Assembly (NCBI GenBank): GCA_047605865.1
Contig: JASGFC010000005.1
Coordinates: 1 to 64,000 of the forward strand
Source: JASGDC01 sp047605865
GTDB lineage: Bacteria; Actinomycetota; Actinomycetes; Actinomycetales; Micrococcaceae
Reading direction: 5' to 3'
Length of the DNA: 64,000 nt
The notes under the pieces were generated by a model. It searched no databases and was not told the DNA's origin. It worked only from the letters and a program-made list of their open reading frames with translations. A program made the translations under genes and the position numbers. This document shows positions 1-7,167 of the stretch, one piece after another (positions within the stretch are counted from its first letter, which is position 1; the number at the start of each line of letters is the position of its first letter).

Positions 1-32
1 TTGGTAACTTCAAGGTAAGACTCTCAACATAA

Positions 33-307
33 TTACTAAGCTATTGAACTCGTTAGTGAGACACGAAAATCAGCCATAAGTGAGAAGAATGGTCTAAAAG
101 ATGCTGCGTTTTGCAGCTTACCCACAAAACTATTTTCATACTGAGAAAAGAATGTAACAAGTGAAGATTATAAAACTTCTTCGTGAGAAAAGGTTATCTT
201 CGTGGGATAAAGCTCATGAAAATAACCAAAAGGCGTGAAGAAGTATCATGAGCACCAAGACAGACTGGGTACTGTGTTATTTTGGAAGTATGTTTGACAG
301 TAAACAT
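33..307 (+). ncRNA. Candidate structured RNA in a gene-free region (unidentified)
   Basis: No reading frame of note covers 1-341, but hairpins are frequent. Seen directly: ttacta/tagtga (33-38 with 54-59), gctgc/gcagc with a 5-nt loop (103-107 with 113-117), atgttt/aaacat (290-295 with 302-307), and a long nested hairpin at 175-244. The nested hairpin pairs acttcttc with gaagaagt (175-182/237-244), then ggttat with ataacc (192-197/222-227), then a 7-bp G-U-containing stem tcgtggg/ctcatga. The plus strand is purine-rich. I looked for tmRNA, RNase P RNA, SRP RNA and a T-box and recognise none. It may be the 3' part of an RNA that begins outside the window, or simply decayed sequence. The strand is inferred only from purine bias. 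Confidence 0.3.
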
Positions 308-341
308 CAGCAACGCAAGAGCTTGAGGCAGAAGTAAGGGT

Positions 342-950
342 ATGGTTTTTTATACAATTCTGCTTTTCAAAGTATTGGGTCAGGCTGTCTTGCCAGCAAT
401 TGTGCTGATGGTACCTGCCTATTTTTACTTAAAAAACAAGAAAAATGCAGACAGAAAGCAACTTATTTATACTTTCCTTTTCATCCTGTACTGCATGATG
501 CTCCTTATTTACACTTTAGAGGGAACTAAATCTGTTGAACTTTCACAATGGTGCACCGAGCACGGGCTAAAAGCACGTTTAGATTTATCGTATTCTTACC
601 AGCATTACGTTGATTCTGGACTGTATACAGAGCCGTTACCAACGTTTTTAACTAGTTATGCAGTGTGGCAATCCCTTGGAAACATACTGCTCTTCATTCC
701 TTTGAGCATCTTCATCATGCGACTTTTCAAACAAAGAGCATGGACAACTTTACTTATAGGTATTGGGATATCAAGTTTTATAGAAATCATGCAGGGTACA
801 GGAAACTTTGGTTTAGCTCCTTGCGTCTATCGTCAAGCAGACGTGGAAGATCTAATTACAAATACAATGGGCACTATCATCGGAATTATTATTTCTCTGA
901 TTTTAGCCCGAAAAGCTAAAGGAAAACTTTCTAACGAGGACGAGAAATAG
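342..950 (+). CDS. VanZ-like family membrane protein
   Basis: 202-residue integral membrane protein with about five hydrophobic segments. The second half carries the VanZ-family pattern: a GNILLFIPLS segment (about residues 111-120), then SSFIEIMQG (about 145-153), then a DVEDLITNTMGTIIG block (about 166-180) before the last membrane helix. VanZ itself is linked to low-level teicoplanin resistance, but most family members have no known role, so no resistance is inferred. The start follows an aaggg only 2 nt upstream, which is unusually close, so a slightly later start is possible. The 3' end overlaps the convergent gatD by 20 bp. Confidence 0.8.
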   Translation: MVFYTILLFKVLGQAVLPAIVLMVPAYFYLKNKKNADRKQLIYTFLFILYCMMLLIYTLEGTKSVELSQWCTEHGLKARLDLSYSYQHYVDSGLYTEPLPTFLTSYAVWQSLGNILLFIPLSIFIMRLFKQRAWTTLLIGIGISSFIEIMQGTGNFGLAPCVYRQADVEDLITNTMGTIIGIIISLILARKAKGKLSNEDEK

Positions 951-1656
951 CTGTTTTACGAGCTTTCTGAATGAGAGTCTCGTCAATTGTTTCTGGCTCA
1001 AACACACCAAATTTATTCTCAGCTGCTTTTTGAATTAAAAAATCAACTATCTTTGGATTCTTAGGCAAAAGAGAACCATGAAGATAGCTAGCAACAATAT
1101 TTTTATAGCGAGCTCCTTCAGTTTTATCTTCACCGTTATTACCTTGACCAAGCTTCGTAGTTCCTAAAGGCTTAGTATCAGGTCCTAAGAAGGTTTGACC
1201 ACTGTGGTTTTCATAGCCAATAATTTCACCAAATTCATCACTATGAACCACGATATTGCCAATGCGACGTACTTTATCAGCATTGGTTTCTATATCAAGG
1301 ATGCCAAGACCTTCCATTTTGTCTCCGTCGTTGGTGAGGAAGTGATGCCCAAAGAGTTGGTAGAGACCACAAATAATGAGTATTGGCGTATCCTTTTCAA
1401 CAAGGTCAACGAAGTTTTGTTTATGGGCAAGCAAATCTTGGTGGATTTTACTTTGTCCAGAGTCTTGACCACCACCGCCAAGGAGAATATCTATGTCTGT
1501 GGGAAAAGGATCACCTGGGTCGTAATTAGATATTTCTGCAGTGTAGCCATGAGCTTCAAGACGTCGTTGAACAGCAAGAGTATTACCATAATCACCATAA
1601 ATGTTCATGTGCTTTGGGTATAACTGCACGATGTTGAGTGTACCTTTGGAGCTCAT
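931..1656 (-). CDS. gatD: Lipid II isoglutaminyl synthase, glutaminase subunit GatD
   Basis: 241 residues, class I glutamine amidotransferase-like. GatD frees ammonia from glutamine for MurT, which amidates D-glutamate of lipid II; it acts at the cytoplasmic face during peptidoglycan synthesis. The nucleophile cysteine is in the block ILIICGLYQLFG (about residues 91-102) and the catalytic histidine in ASYLHGSLLP (about 189-198). The N-terminal part carries the DILLGGGGQDSGQ loop. It overlaps the end of murT by 4 bp (murT stops at 1653), so the two are translationally coupled, as is usual for this pair in Gram-positive bacteria. Confidence 0.92.
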   Translation of the reverse strand: MSSKGTLNIVQLYPKHMNIYGDYGNTLAVQRRLEAHGYTAEISNYDPGDPFPTDIDILLGGGGQDSGQSKIHQDLLAHKQNFVDLVEKDTPILIICGLYQLFGHHFLTNDGDKMEGLGILDIETNADKVRRIGNIVVHSDEFGEIIGYENHSGQTFLGPDTKPLGTTKLGQGNNGEDKTEGARYKNIVASYLHGSLLPKNPKIVDFLIQKAAENKFGVFEPETIDETLIQKARKTAISRPR

Positions 1657-2933
1657 TCTACAACCTCTACTTTGGTAATCTTTGCCAGCTCTTTTCGTAG
1701 TGTAAGCATAGCGGTGTATGTACAGAAAATATGTTTGTCTTCACCCTTGGTTTTTTTCAAAAAGTCTTGTAAAGCAACACTTAATTCAGGAGTTACTTCT
1801 TGGAAAGAAATTTGATCGTGTTCTAAACGCAAAGCCATATCATATGCACGAACACCTGAAACTACCTCAACTCCAGTTTCTTTCAAACTGCTAAAGTCTA
1901 CATCCCAAAGCCACGACATATCGCGACCATCAGCGTATTGGTCATTAATACATATCATTGTCTTGTGGTTCTCAGGCTTAAAAGAAGAAAGCCCTAAACG
2001 GAAACCACCAGGGTTCTTAACAAGAATGAGTTCAATATCATCGCCATCAACAGTGATTTTCTCACCTCGACCAAAAGCTGGTTTAACTTCTGAAAGTGAT
2101 TGCAACATTTCATCCTGCTTGTAATAATTCCCAGCAGCAATTCTTGCAATTGTCATGGCAGCAGCAGCATTGAAAATGTTATACACGCCACGCAACTGCA
2201 ATTTAGTAGTGACATCTTTGCCGTCAATGTTGAAGGTAGCATCCGTATCTGAAAAATTTTCTAAAGTAATTTCTGCCTCTGGTAACTCTTCAGAACTAAT
2301 CTTACAGGCTTCAGTGTTGTGCAGATCATCATCGCTCGGGAAAAGGCCACGCATTTTATCGCTGAGCCCAAAGTATTGCACCTGTGCTTTCTTCACATGA
2401 TCAGCGATACGAGCAACACGCTCATCTTCACGGTTTAAAACCACAGTATCGGTAGTGGCTTCAGCTATTGCTTGGAGCATTCGAGCTGTATTATCTATCT
2501 CACCAAAACGATCAAGTTGATCACGCATAACGTTCAGCAATAGAGAATAACGAGGTGGAACATCTTTGACGAAGTGGACTGCGTGAGCTTCATCAAGTTC
2601 AAGAACAGCGATATCTGCATCAATTTTTCCGTTGATATCAACTTCATTGATAAGAGCTGCTGCAACACCTCTGGCAAAATTACTACCAGTTTTGTTGGTA
2701 AATACTTTTAACCCTTGACCTTGAAGGAGTTCAACAACCATTTTTGTTGTTGTGGTTTTGCCATTTGTTCCACTGACAAGTACCACCCCTCGAGGTATTT
2801 GAGCAAGGGTAGAAGCAATAAAGCTTGGATCAATTTTTTCCATGATTAGCCCTGGAAATGCGGAACCACCACCACGTAGTTGCGCTACTTTCTTTGCAAG
2901 CTTTCCAAGAGCAGGTGAGTAAAACCTAGACAT
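1653..2933 (-). CDS. murT: Lipid II isoglutaminyl synthase, ligase subunit MurT
   Basis: 426-residue Mur-ligase-like protein that uses ATP and GatD-derived ammonia to amidate the alpha-carboxylate of D-Glu in lipid II. The P-loop is VLVSGTNGKTTTTKM (about residues 51-65), followed by the Mur central domain (ELDEAHAVHFVKDVPP, NVMRDQLDRFGEID) and the C-terminal MurT domain (about 300-420) with GRDMSWLWDVDFS. The staphylococcal enzyme has a four-cysteine zinc ribbon in the central domain; here the equivalent stretch has a single cysteine and no CxxC. The first gene of the murT-gatD operon, it starts 28 bp downstream of rsmI, which runs the same way. Confidence 0.92.
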   Translation of the reverse strand: MSRFYSPALGKLAKKVAQLRGGGSAFPGLIMEKIDPSFIASTLAQIPRGVVLVSGTNGKTTTTKMVVELLQGQGLKVFTNKTGSNFARGVAAALINEVDINGKIDADIAVLELDEAHAVHFVKDVPPRYSLLLNVMRDQLDRFGEIDNTARMLQAIAEATTDTVVLNREDERVARIADHVKKAQVQYFGLSDKMRGLFPSDDDLHNTEACKISSEELPEAEITLENFSDTDATFNIDGKDVTTKLQLRGVYNIFNAAAAMTIARIAAGNYYKQDEMLQSLSEVKPAFGRGEKITVDGDDIELILVKNPGGFRLGLSSFKPENHKTMICINDQYADGRDMSWLWDVDFSSLKETGVEVVSGVRAYDMALRLEHDQISFQEVTPELSVALQDFLKKTKGEDKHIFCTYTAMLTLRKELAKITKVEVVE

Positions 2934-2961
2934 AGAAAAATTTTACCTTAACTGTTTGTGA

Positions 2962-3792
2962 CTACCGTTTTATCACAGTGGTGTTGTAGAGTTCTTTTGA
3001 TGAAATCCCTGTTTGACTTGAAACTTGTTTGCAGGCATCCTTTAAACGTAAACCATCATGGACAAGCGTTTGAACTTGTTCAAGAGCATTTTCAAAAGAT
3101 ATTTCTTCTCCGTTAAAACCAGCTAAAACTAGAACAATTTCTCCTTTAACTGATTTTTTAAGTAAAGACGCAAAGATTTCTGCACAAGTTCCACGGCGTA
3201 CTTCTTCAAATTTCTTTGTTAATTCACGAGCCAGCACGAGTTGACGGTCTTCACCAAAGACTTTTACCATCATTGCAATAGTTTTTTCAATACGATGTGG
3301 TGCTTCAAAGAAAATCATAGTTCGCTGTTCATGAGCAAGTTTTGTAAAAAAGGAGTGCCGTTGATTTTCTTTACGTGGGACGAAACCTTCAAAACTAAAG
3401 CTGTCACTAGGAAGCCCACTTAATGCTAAAGCTGTCAAAACTGCCGAAGGCCCTGGAATCACGGTAACAGGTATATTAGCTTCGATAGCAGCTTGCACTA
3501 AGGGAAATCCAGGGTCAGAAACGGTTGGCATCCCAGCATCAGAGACCACAAGTACATCGTGGTCGTGCTGCAAAAGTTCAATTATTTTAACGACCCGTGC
3601 TTTTTCATTATGCTCGTGATAGCTCACTAAAGTGCCAGAAGCTTCAATCTGTAATCTTCTCAATAATTCAACGAGTGTGCGAGTATCTTCAGCAGCGATA
3701 AAAGGAAAAGTTTGTAGTGCCTCAATAAGTCTGGGTGAAGCATCACGAAAATTTCCAATAGGGGTAGCCGCAAGGGTTAGTGTTCCAGACAT
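2962..3792 (-). CDS. rsmI: 16S rRNA 2'-O-ribose C1402 methyltransferase RsmI
   Basis: SAM-dependent tetrapyrrole-methylase-fold enzyme that methylates the 2'-OH of C1402 of 16S rRNA. Family blocks are LAATPIGNFRDASPRLIEAL at the N-terminus, AAEDTRTLVELLRR, VSDAGMPTVSDPG (about residues 83-95), VIPGPSAVLTALALSGLP, and a FEAPHRIEKT block. The start is taken at 3792 (MSGTLTLAATP), which fits the family's N-terminus. A 17-codon upstream extension in frame (to 3843) would run into the divergent ribD gene and has no family resemblance. The predicted length is 276 residues. Only 21 bp separate it from ribD. Confidence 0.93.
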   Translation of the reverse strand: MSGTLTLAATPIGNFRDASPRLIEALQTFPFIAAEDTRTLVELLRRLQIEASGTLVSYHEHNEKARVVKIIELLQHDHDVLVVSDAGMPTVSDPGFPLVQAAIEANIPVTVIPGPSAVLTALALSGLPSDSFSFEGFVPRKENQRHSFFTKLAHEQRTMIFFEAPHRIEKTIAMMVKVFGEDRQLVLARELTKKFEEVRRGTCAEIFASLLKKSVKGEIVLVLAGFNGEEISFENALEQVQTLVHDGLRLKDACKQVSSQTGISSKELYNTTVIKR

Positions 3793-3801
3793 GCTTTTAA
3801 G

Positions 3802-3807
3802 TATAAT
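3802..3807 (+). promoter_or_regulatory. -10 box of a leaderless ribD promoter
   Basis: A perfect TATAAT sits 6 nt before the ribD ATG, so transcription would begin at or next to the A of the start codon. No Shine-Dalgarno fits in the 21-bp gap. No convincing -35 is visible. Confidence 0.6.
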
Positions 3808-3813
3808 AGCCTC

Positions 3814-4839
3814 ATGCCCGAAACTACCACTCAAGCAATGCAAAGAGCACTTGACCTTGCAAGTTCAGGAATCCGTGGAGCAAACCCACTTGTGGGGGCA
3901 GTTATCACTGACAAACAAGGCACTATTGTTGCAGAAGGGTATCACCAAGGTTCTGGAACACCTCATGCTGAAATTGCTGCACTCGAACAGCTTCCACAGA
4001 ATTTAGATCCAGAGGAATTAACTCTATATGTTACTTTAGAACCCTGTAACCATACCGGACATACTGGACCTTGCACACAAGCAATCATAAAGAGTGGTAT
4101 CAAACATGTTGTTATTGCTGCTCTTGATCCAACTGAAAGAGCATCCGGGGGTCAGCATACTTTGAAAAAAGCTGGTATTTCTGTGGAGAATGGAATACTT
4201 GAAGCTGAATCTTTAGAATTAAATAATCGTTGGTTCCAAGCTCAGCAAGAAAAGCGACCATTTGTCACTGTAAAATTTGCTCAAACTCTTGATGGCAAAA
4301 TTGCAGCCATCGATGCTTCTAGCCAATGGATTACTGGAGAAGAAGCACGTAAAGATACCCATCGTGATAGAACTCATGTAGATGCTCTTATTATTGGAAC
4401 AGGCACCTTACTTGCCGATAATCCAGCGTTAACTGCTCGAATTGATGGTGAATTAGCTATACACCAACCAAAAGCTATTGTTATTGGTTATCGTGATATT
4501 CCTCAAGATGCACTGCTAAGAAAGCATCCTGCAGGTTTTCAACACTTTAAAAATCATAATCTTAAGCAGATGCTCCTTGAATTAAGAAATCAAGGAATGG
4601 TTCATGTCATGGTTGAAGGTGGTGCAAGCTTGCTTGCCGAATTTTTCAAAGCTGACCTTGTTGACAATGTTGTTGTTTATCTTGCACCGAAAATTTTAGG
4701 CTCAGGAAAAGCCGCAATTGCTGATATGGGAATTAAAAATATTAAAGAAGCGTTAGAATTAGAGTACGATTCATTCTTCCCGCCACAATATTGTGGAAAT
4801 GACATGAAACTTCACTTGATTCCACACAGGAAGGCTTAA
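3814..4839 (+). CDS. ribD: Bifunctional riboflavin biosynthesis deaminase/reductase RibD
   Basis: 341 residues. It catalyses two consecutive steps after GTP cyclohydrolase II: deamination of the pyrimidine intermediate and NADPH reduction of its ribose side chain. The N-terminal cytidine-deaminase-like domain has the zinc ligands and catalytic Glu in TPHAEIAAL (H51, E53) and the PCNHTGHTGPC block (C78, C87). The C-terminal reductase domain begins near residue 148 with VTVKFAQTLDGKIA and contains VMVEGGASLLAEFF. It is the first gene of ribD-ribE-ribB-ribA-ribH. It appears to be leaderless, with a -10 box 6 nt upstream. No FMN riboswitch can fit in the 21-bp space before it. Confidence 0.94.
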   Translation: MPETTTQAMQRALDLASSGIRGANPLVGAVITDKQGTIVAEGYHQGSGTPHAEIAALEQLPQNLDPEELTLYVTLEPCNHTGHTGPCTQAIIKSGIKHVVIAALDPTERASGGQHTLKKAGISVENGILEAESLELNNRWFQAQQEKRPFVTVKFAQTLDGKIAAIDASSQWITGEEARKDTHRDRTHVDALIIGTGTLLADNPALTARIDGELAIHQPKAIVIGYRDIPQDALLRKHPAGFQHFKNHNLKQMLLELRNQGMVHVMVEGGASLLAEFFKADLVDNVVVYLAPKILGSGKAAIADMGIKNIKEALELEYDSFFPPQYCGNDMKLHLIPHRKA

Positions 4840-5442
4840 ATGTTCACAGGCATTATTGCAGAGCAGGGAACGGTTCTATCACTTGAGCTGCTTCAACAAG
4901 ATGCAATCTTGACTCTTAAAGCTCCCCAAACCAGCACAGAAATGAAACATGGTGCTTCGCTTGCTGTCAATGGGGTTTGTCTTTCTGCACTTTCAGTCGA
5001 AGGTGACACGTTAACCATGGAAATCATGGGAGAAACCCTACAACGCACTAATCTAGGTGAACTCAAAAAAGGAGAAAAAGTCAATCTTGAACTTCCGTTA
5101 CGAGCTAATGCTTTTCTTGATGGGCATATCGTTCAAGGCCACGTGGATGGAGTAGGAAAAATCTTAAAACGTACTGAGCATGGACCTTGGGAAACTGTCT
5201 GTTTTGAAGTGCCTGAAAACTTAGCACCTTATATTGCTGAGAAAGGCTCTATCGCCATTGATGGCACCTCTTTGACAGTTACTGCAGTTAGTAAAAAGAG
5301 CAAGCAGCCACAATGGTTTGAAGTAGCTCTCATTCCTTTGACTCGAGAAGAAAATATTTTGGGTACAAAAAAAATTGGCAGTAGCGTAAACTTTGAAGTT
5401 GATATCGTAGCAAAATATGTCGAACGTTTGGCAGGTCAGTGA
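4840..5442 (+). CDS. ribE: Riboflavin synthase alpha subunit
   Basis: 200 residues. It dismutates two molecules of 6,7-dimethyl-8-ribityllumazine to riboflavin, the last step of the pathway. It starts with the signature MFTGIIAEQG and contains two lumazine-binding repeats (about residues 1-95 and 97-190), seen in the paired blocks LAVNGVCLS with ANAFLDGHIVQGHVDG, and IAIDGTSLTV. It starts directly after the ribD stop (0-nt gap) and overlaps ribB by 4 bp, so it is part of a tightly coupled operon. Confidence 0.94.
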   Translation: MFTGIIAEQGTVLSLELLQQDAILTLKAPQTSTEMKHGASLAVNGVCLSALSVEGDTLTMEIMGETLQRTNLGELKKGEKVNLELPLRANAFLDGHIVQGHVDGVGKILKRTEHGPWETVCFEVPENLAPYIAEKGSIAIDGTSLTVTAVSKKSKQPQWFEVALIPLTREENILGTKKIGSSVNFEVDIVAKYVERLAGQ

Positions 5443-6044
5443 ATACTATTGAAGAAGCTATTGAAGCAATAGCCGCAGGTAAGGCCGTCATCGTGATGGA
5501 TGATGAAGACCGCGAAAATGAAGGCGACATTATCTTCGCAGCTCAATATGCCACAAGTGAACTTATGGGTTGGACTATCCGCTATAGCTCTGGTGTCATT
5601 TGCATCCCAATGATTAGAGAACGTGCTGAAAAATTAGCTCTACCACCTATGGTTGCACATAATGAAGACCCTAAAGGTACTGCTTATACAGTCAGTTGTG
5701 ATGCTGCCCATGGAATTACAACAGGTATTAGCGCAAATGATAGAGCATTAGGTGCAAGAGTTCTATCTGATAAAAAAACAACTCCAGCAGACTTAACCAG
5801 GCCAGGTCATTTATTTCCTCTCATCGCTCACGATAGTCTTCTCCAAGGTCGTGAAGGTCATACTGAAGCTGCCATCACACTTTGTTCTCTTGCTCACCTT
5901 GAACCAGTTGGTGTTCTTGTTGAACTTGTAGCAGAAGATGGAAACATGCTCCGCGGTCAAGATGTTATTGATTTTGCTCATAAGAATAATTGCCCTGTTA
6001 TAACTATTGAAGAATTAAAAAAATATCCTCATGAAAAAAAGTGA
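5439..6044 (+). CDS. ribB: 3,4-dihydroxy-2-butanone 4-phosphate synthase
   Basis: 201 residues. It converts ribulose 5-phosphate to dihydroxybutanone phosphate plus formate, supplying the four-carbon unit of riboflavin. Diagnostic blocks are VIVMDDEDRENEGDIIFAA (about residues 17-35, metal and substrate ligands), RPGHLFPLIA (about 122-131) and HTEAAI. The GTG start at 5439 overlaps the ribE stop. In most actinobacteria this domain is fused to GTP cyclohydrolase II as RibBA; here it ends in its own stop at 6042-6044, inside the first codons of ribA and just after a run of seven A (6034-6040). Confidence 0.93.
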   Translation: MNTIEEAIEAIAAGKAVIVMDDEDRENEGDIIFAAQYATSELMGWTIRYSSGVICIPMIRERAEKLALPPMVAHNEDPKGTAYTVSCDAAHGITTGISANDRALGARVLSDKKTTPADLTRPGHLFPLIAHDSLLQGREGHTEAAITLCSLAHLEPVGVLVELVAEDGNMLRGQDVIDFAHKNNCPVITIEELKKYPHEKK

Positions 6045-6639
6045 AAAAGTTTCTGTCCCAACACCTTTTGGTACCTTTGATATGCAGGCATGGCACGATG
6101 AGTCTCTCAATACCGACCATGTAACAGTGAGTAAACAATGGCAGGGCATACCTTTAGTTCGGCTTCACTCTGAATGTTTGACAGGAGATATTTTTGGTTC
6201 ATACCGTTGTGATTGTGGTGAACAACTTCACGAGACACTTAAACTCATTAGTACTGAAGGTGGTATATTAATCTACCTGACAGCTCATGAAGGTCGAGGT
6301 ATTGGTCTTTTAAATAAACTCAATGCTTATAAACTCCAAGATGAAGGCGTTGATACTATGCAAGCTAATATTGATTTAGGCTTTGAAGCTGATCAGCGAG
6401 ATTACAGTGGTGCTACAGAGATTTTGAAAGAACTTGGTATTTCACGTCTTAAACTTTTAACGAACAATCCTTCTAAAGAAAAGTTTCTTGAAGATCATGG
6501 AATTGAAATCGTTGAACATCGTGATATCGAAGTTCCATCACGAGAAACTAATCAAAATTATTTAGCAACTAAAAAAGAACGTATGCATCATACTTTGAAA
6601 TTAGATGGAAAAAAACATATCAATAAGGAGCAATCATGA
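6031..6639 (+). CDS. ribA: GTP cyclohydrolase II
   Basis: 202 residues. It opens the imidazole ring of GTP, the committed step of riboflavin synthesis. The zinc-binding cysteines are in SECLTGDIFGSYRCDCGEQ (about residues 46-64) and the GTP-binding/catalytic part in AHEGRGIGLLNKLNAYKLQ (about 88-106), followed by ADQRDYSGATEIL and LLTNNPSK. It begins 14 bp inside ribB in the +1 frame. The initiator ATG lies directly before a seven-A run. It overlaps ribH by 4 bp. It is a stand-alone enzyme rather than the usual RibBA fusion. Confidence 0.93.
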   Translation: MKKSEKVSVPTPFGTFDMQAWHDESLNTDHVTVSKQWQGIPLVRLHSECLTGDIFGSYRCDCGEQLHETLKLISTEGGILIYLTAHEGRGIGLLNKLNAYKLQDEGVDTMQANIDLGFEADQRDYSGATEILKELGISRLKLLTNNPSKEKFLEDHGIEIVEHRDIEVPSRETNQNYLATKKERMHHTLKLDGKKHINKEQS

Positions 6640-7109
6640 GCAGTGCAGGAATACCAACTCTTGAAGTAAAAGCTGAAGATGCACAAGGTATCAAATTAGC
6701 AGTAGTTGCTTCCTCATGGCATCGAGAAATTATGGATGCACTCATTGACGGAGCTAATCGTGCAGCTAGCGATGCAGGCCTAGAAGCTGATCATTACACA
6801 GCGCCAGGCACTTTAGAACTTCCTGTGATTGCTCAAGGCCTCGTTAAGAAAGGCTACGATGCTCTTGTTGCCCTTGGTGTTGTTATTAAAGGAGGCACAC
6901 CTCACTTTGAGTACGTTTGTGAAGGAATGACATATGGCCTCATGAAAGTCTCAGTAGAAAGTGGTGTACCTATTGGTAACGGAGTCTTAACATGTAACAC
7001 TGAAGAACAAGCAATTGACCGTTCTGGTGTTGAAGGTGCAAGCGAAGATAAAGGCTATGAAGCAACTATAGCTGCATTACATTCAGCAATTACACTTAAA
7101 TCTATGTAG
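6636..7109 (+). CDS. ribH: 6,7-dimethyl-8-ribityllumazine synthase
   Basis: 157 residues. It condenses the pyrimidine product of RibD with dihydroxybutanone phosphate to form the lumazine used by RibE, and usually assembles into pentamers or 60-mer capsids. Family blocks: VVASSWHREIMDALIDGA (about residues 24-41), TAPGTLELPVIAQ (about 55-67), ALGVVIKGGTPHFEYVC (about 79-95) and GIPIGNGVLT-like GVPIGNGVLTC (about 110-120). An ATGA overlap with ribA shows coupling. It is the last gene of the riboflavin operon. The gap to the next gene is 58 bp. Confidence 0.94.
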   Translation: MSSAGIPTLEVKAEDAQGIKLAVVASSWHREIMDALIDGANRAASDAGLEADHYTAPGTLELPVIAQGLVKKGYDALVALGVVIKGGTPHFEYVCEGMTYGLMKVSVESGVPIGNGVLTCNTEEQAIDRSGVEGASEDKGYEATIAALHSAITLKSM

Positions 7110-7167
7110 CATTTTGTCAGAAGTAGCTAGTATCATGAGAGTAATAGCGTTTTAGGTAAGGTAATTT

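Noticed and set aside
1..341. tmRNA, RNase P RNA or SRP RNA.
   Set aside because: No T-arm with CCA, tag frame, GAGGAAAGTC core or SRP apical loop was found.
3793..3813. Expected FMN riboswitch before the riboflavin operon.
   Set aside because: Only 21 bp separate rsmI and ribD, and a -10 box fills them; no aptamer can fit.
6030..6045. The heptamer A AAA AAG right before the ribB stop, a classic -1 frameshift site.
   Set aside because: A -1 shift would enter a frame that is not ribA: ribA is in the +1 frame relative to ribB. Only a +1 shift or loss of one A would give a fusion.
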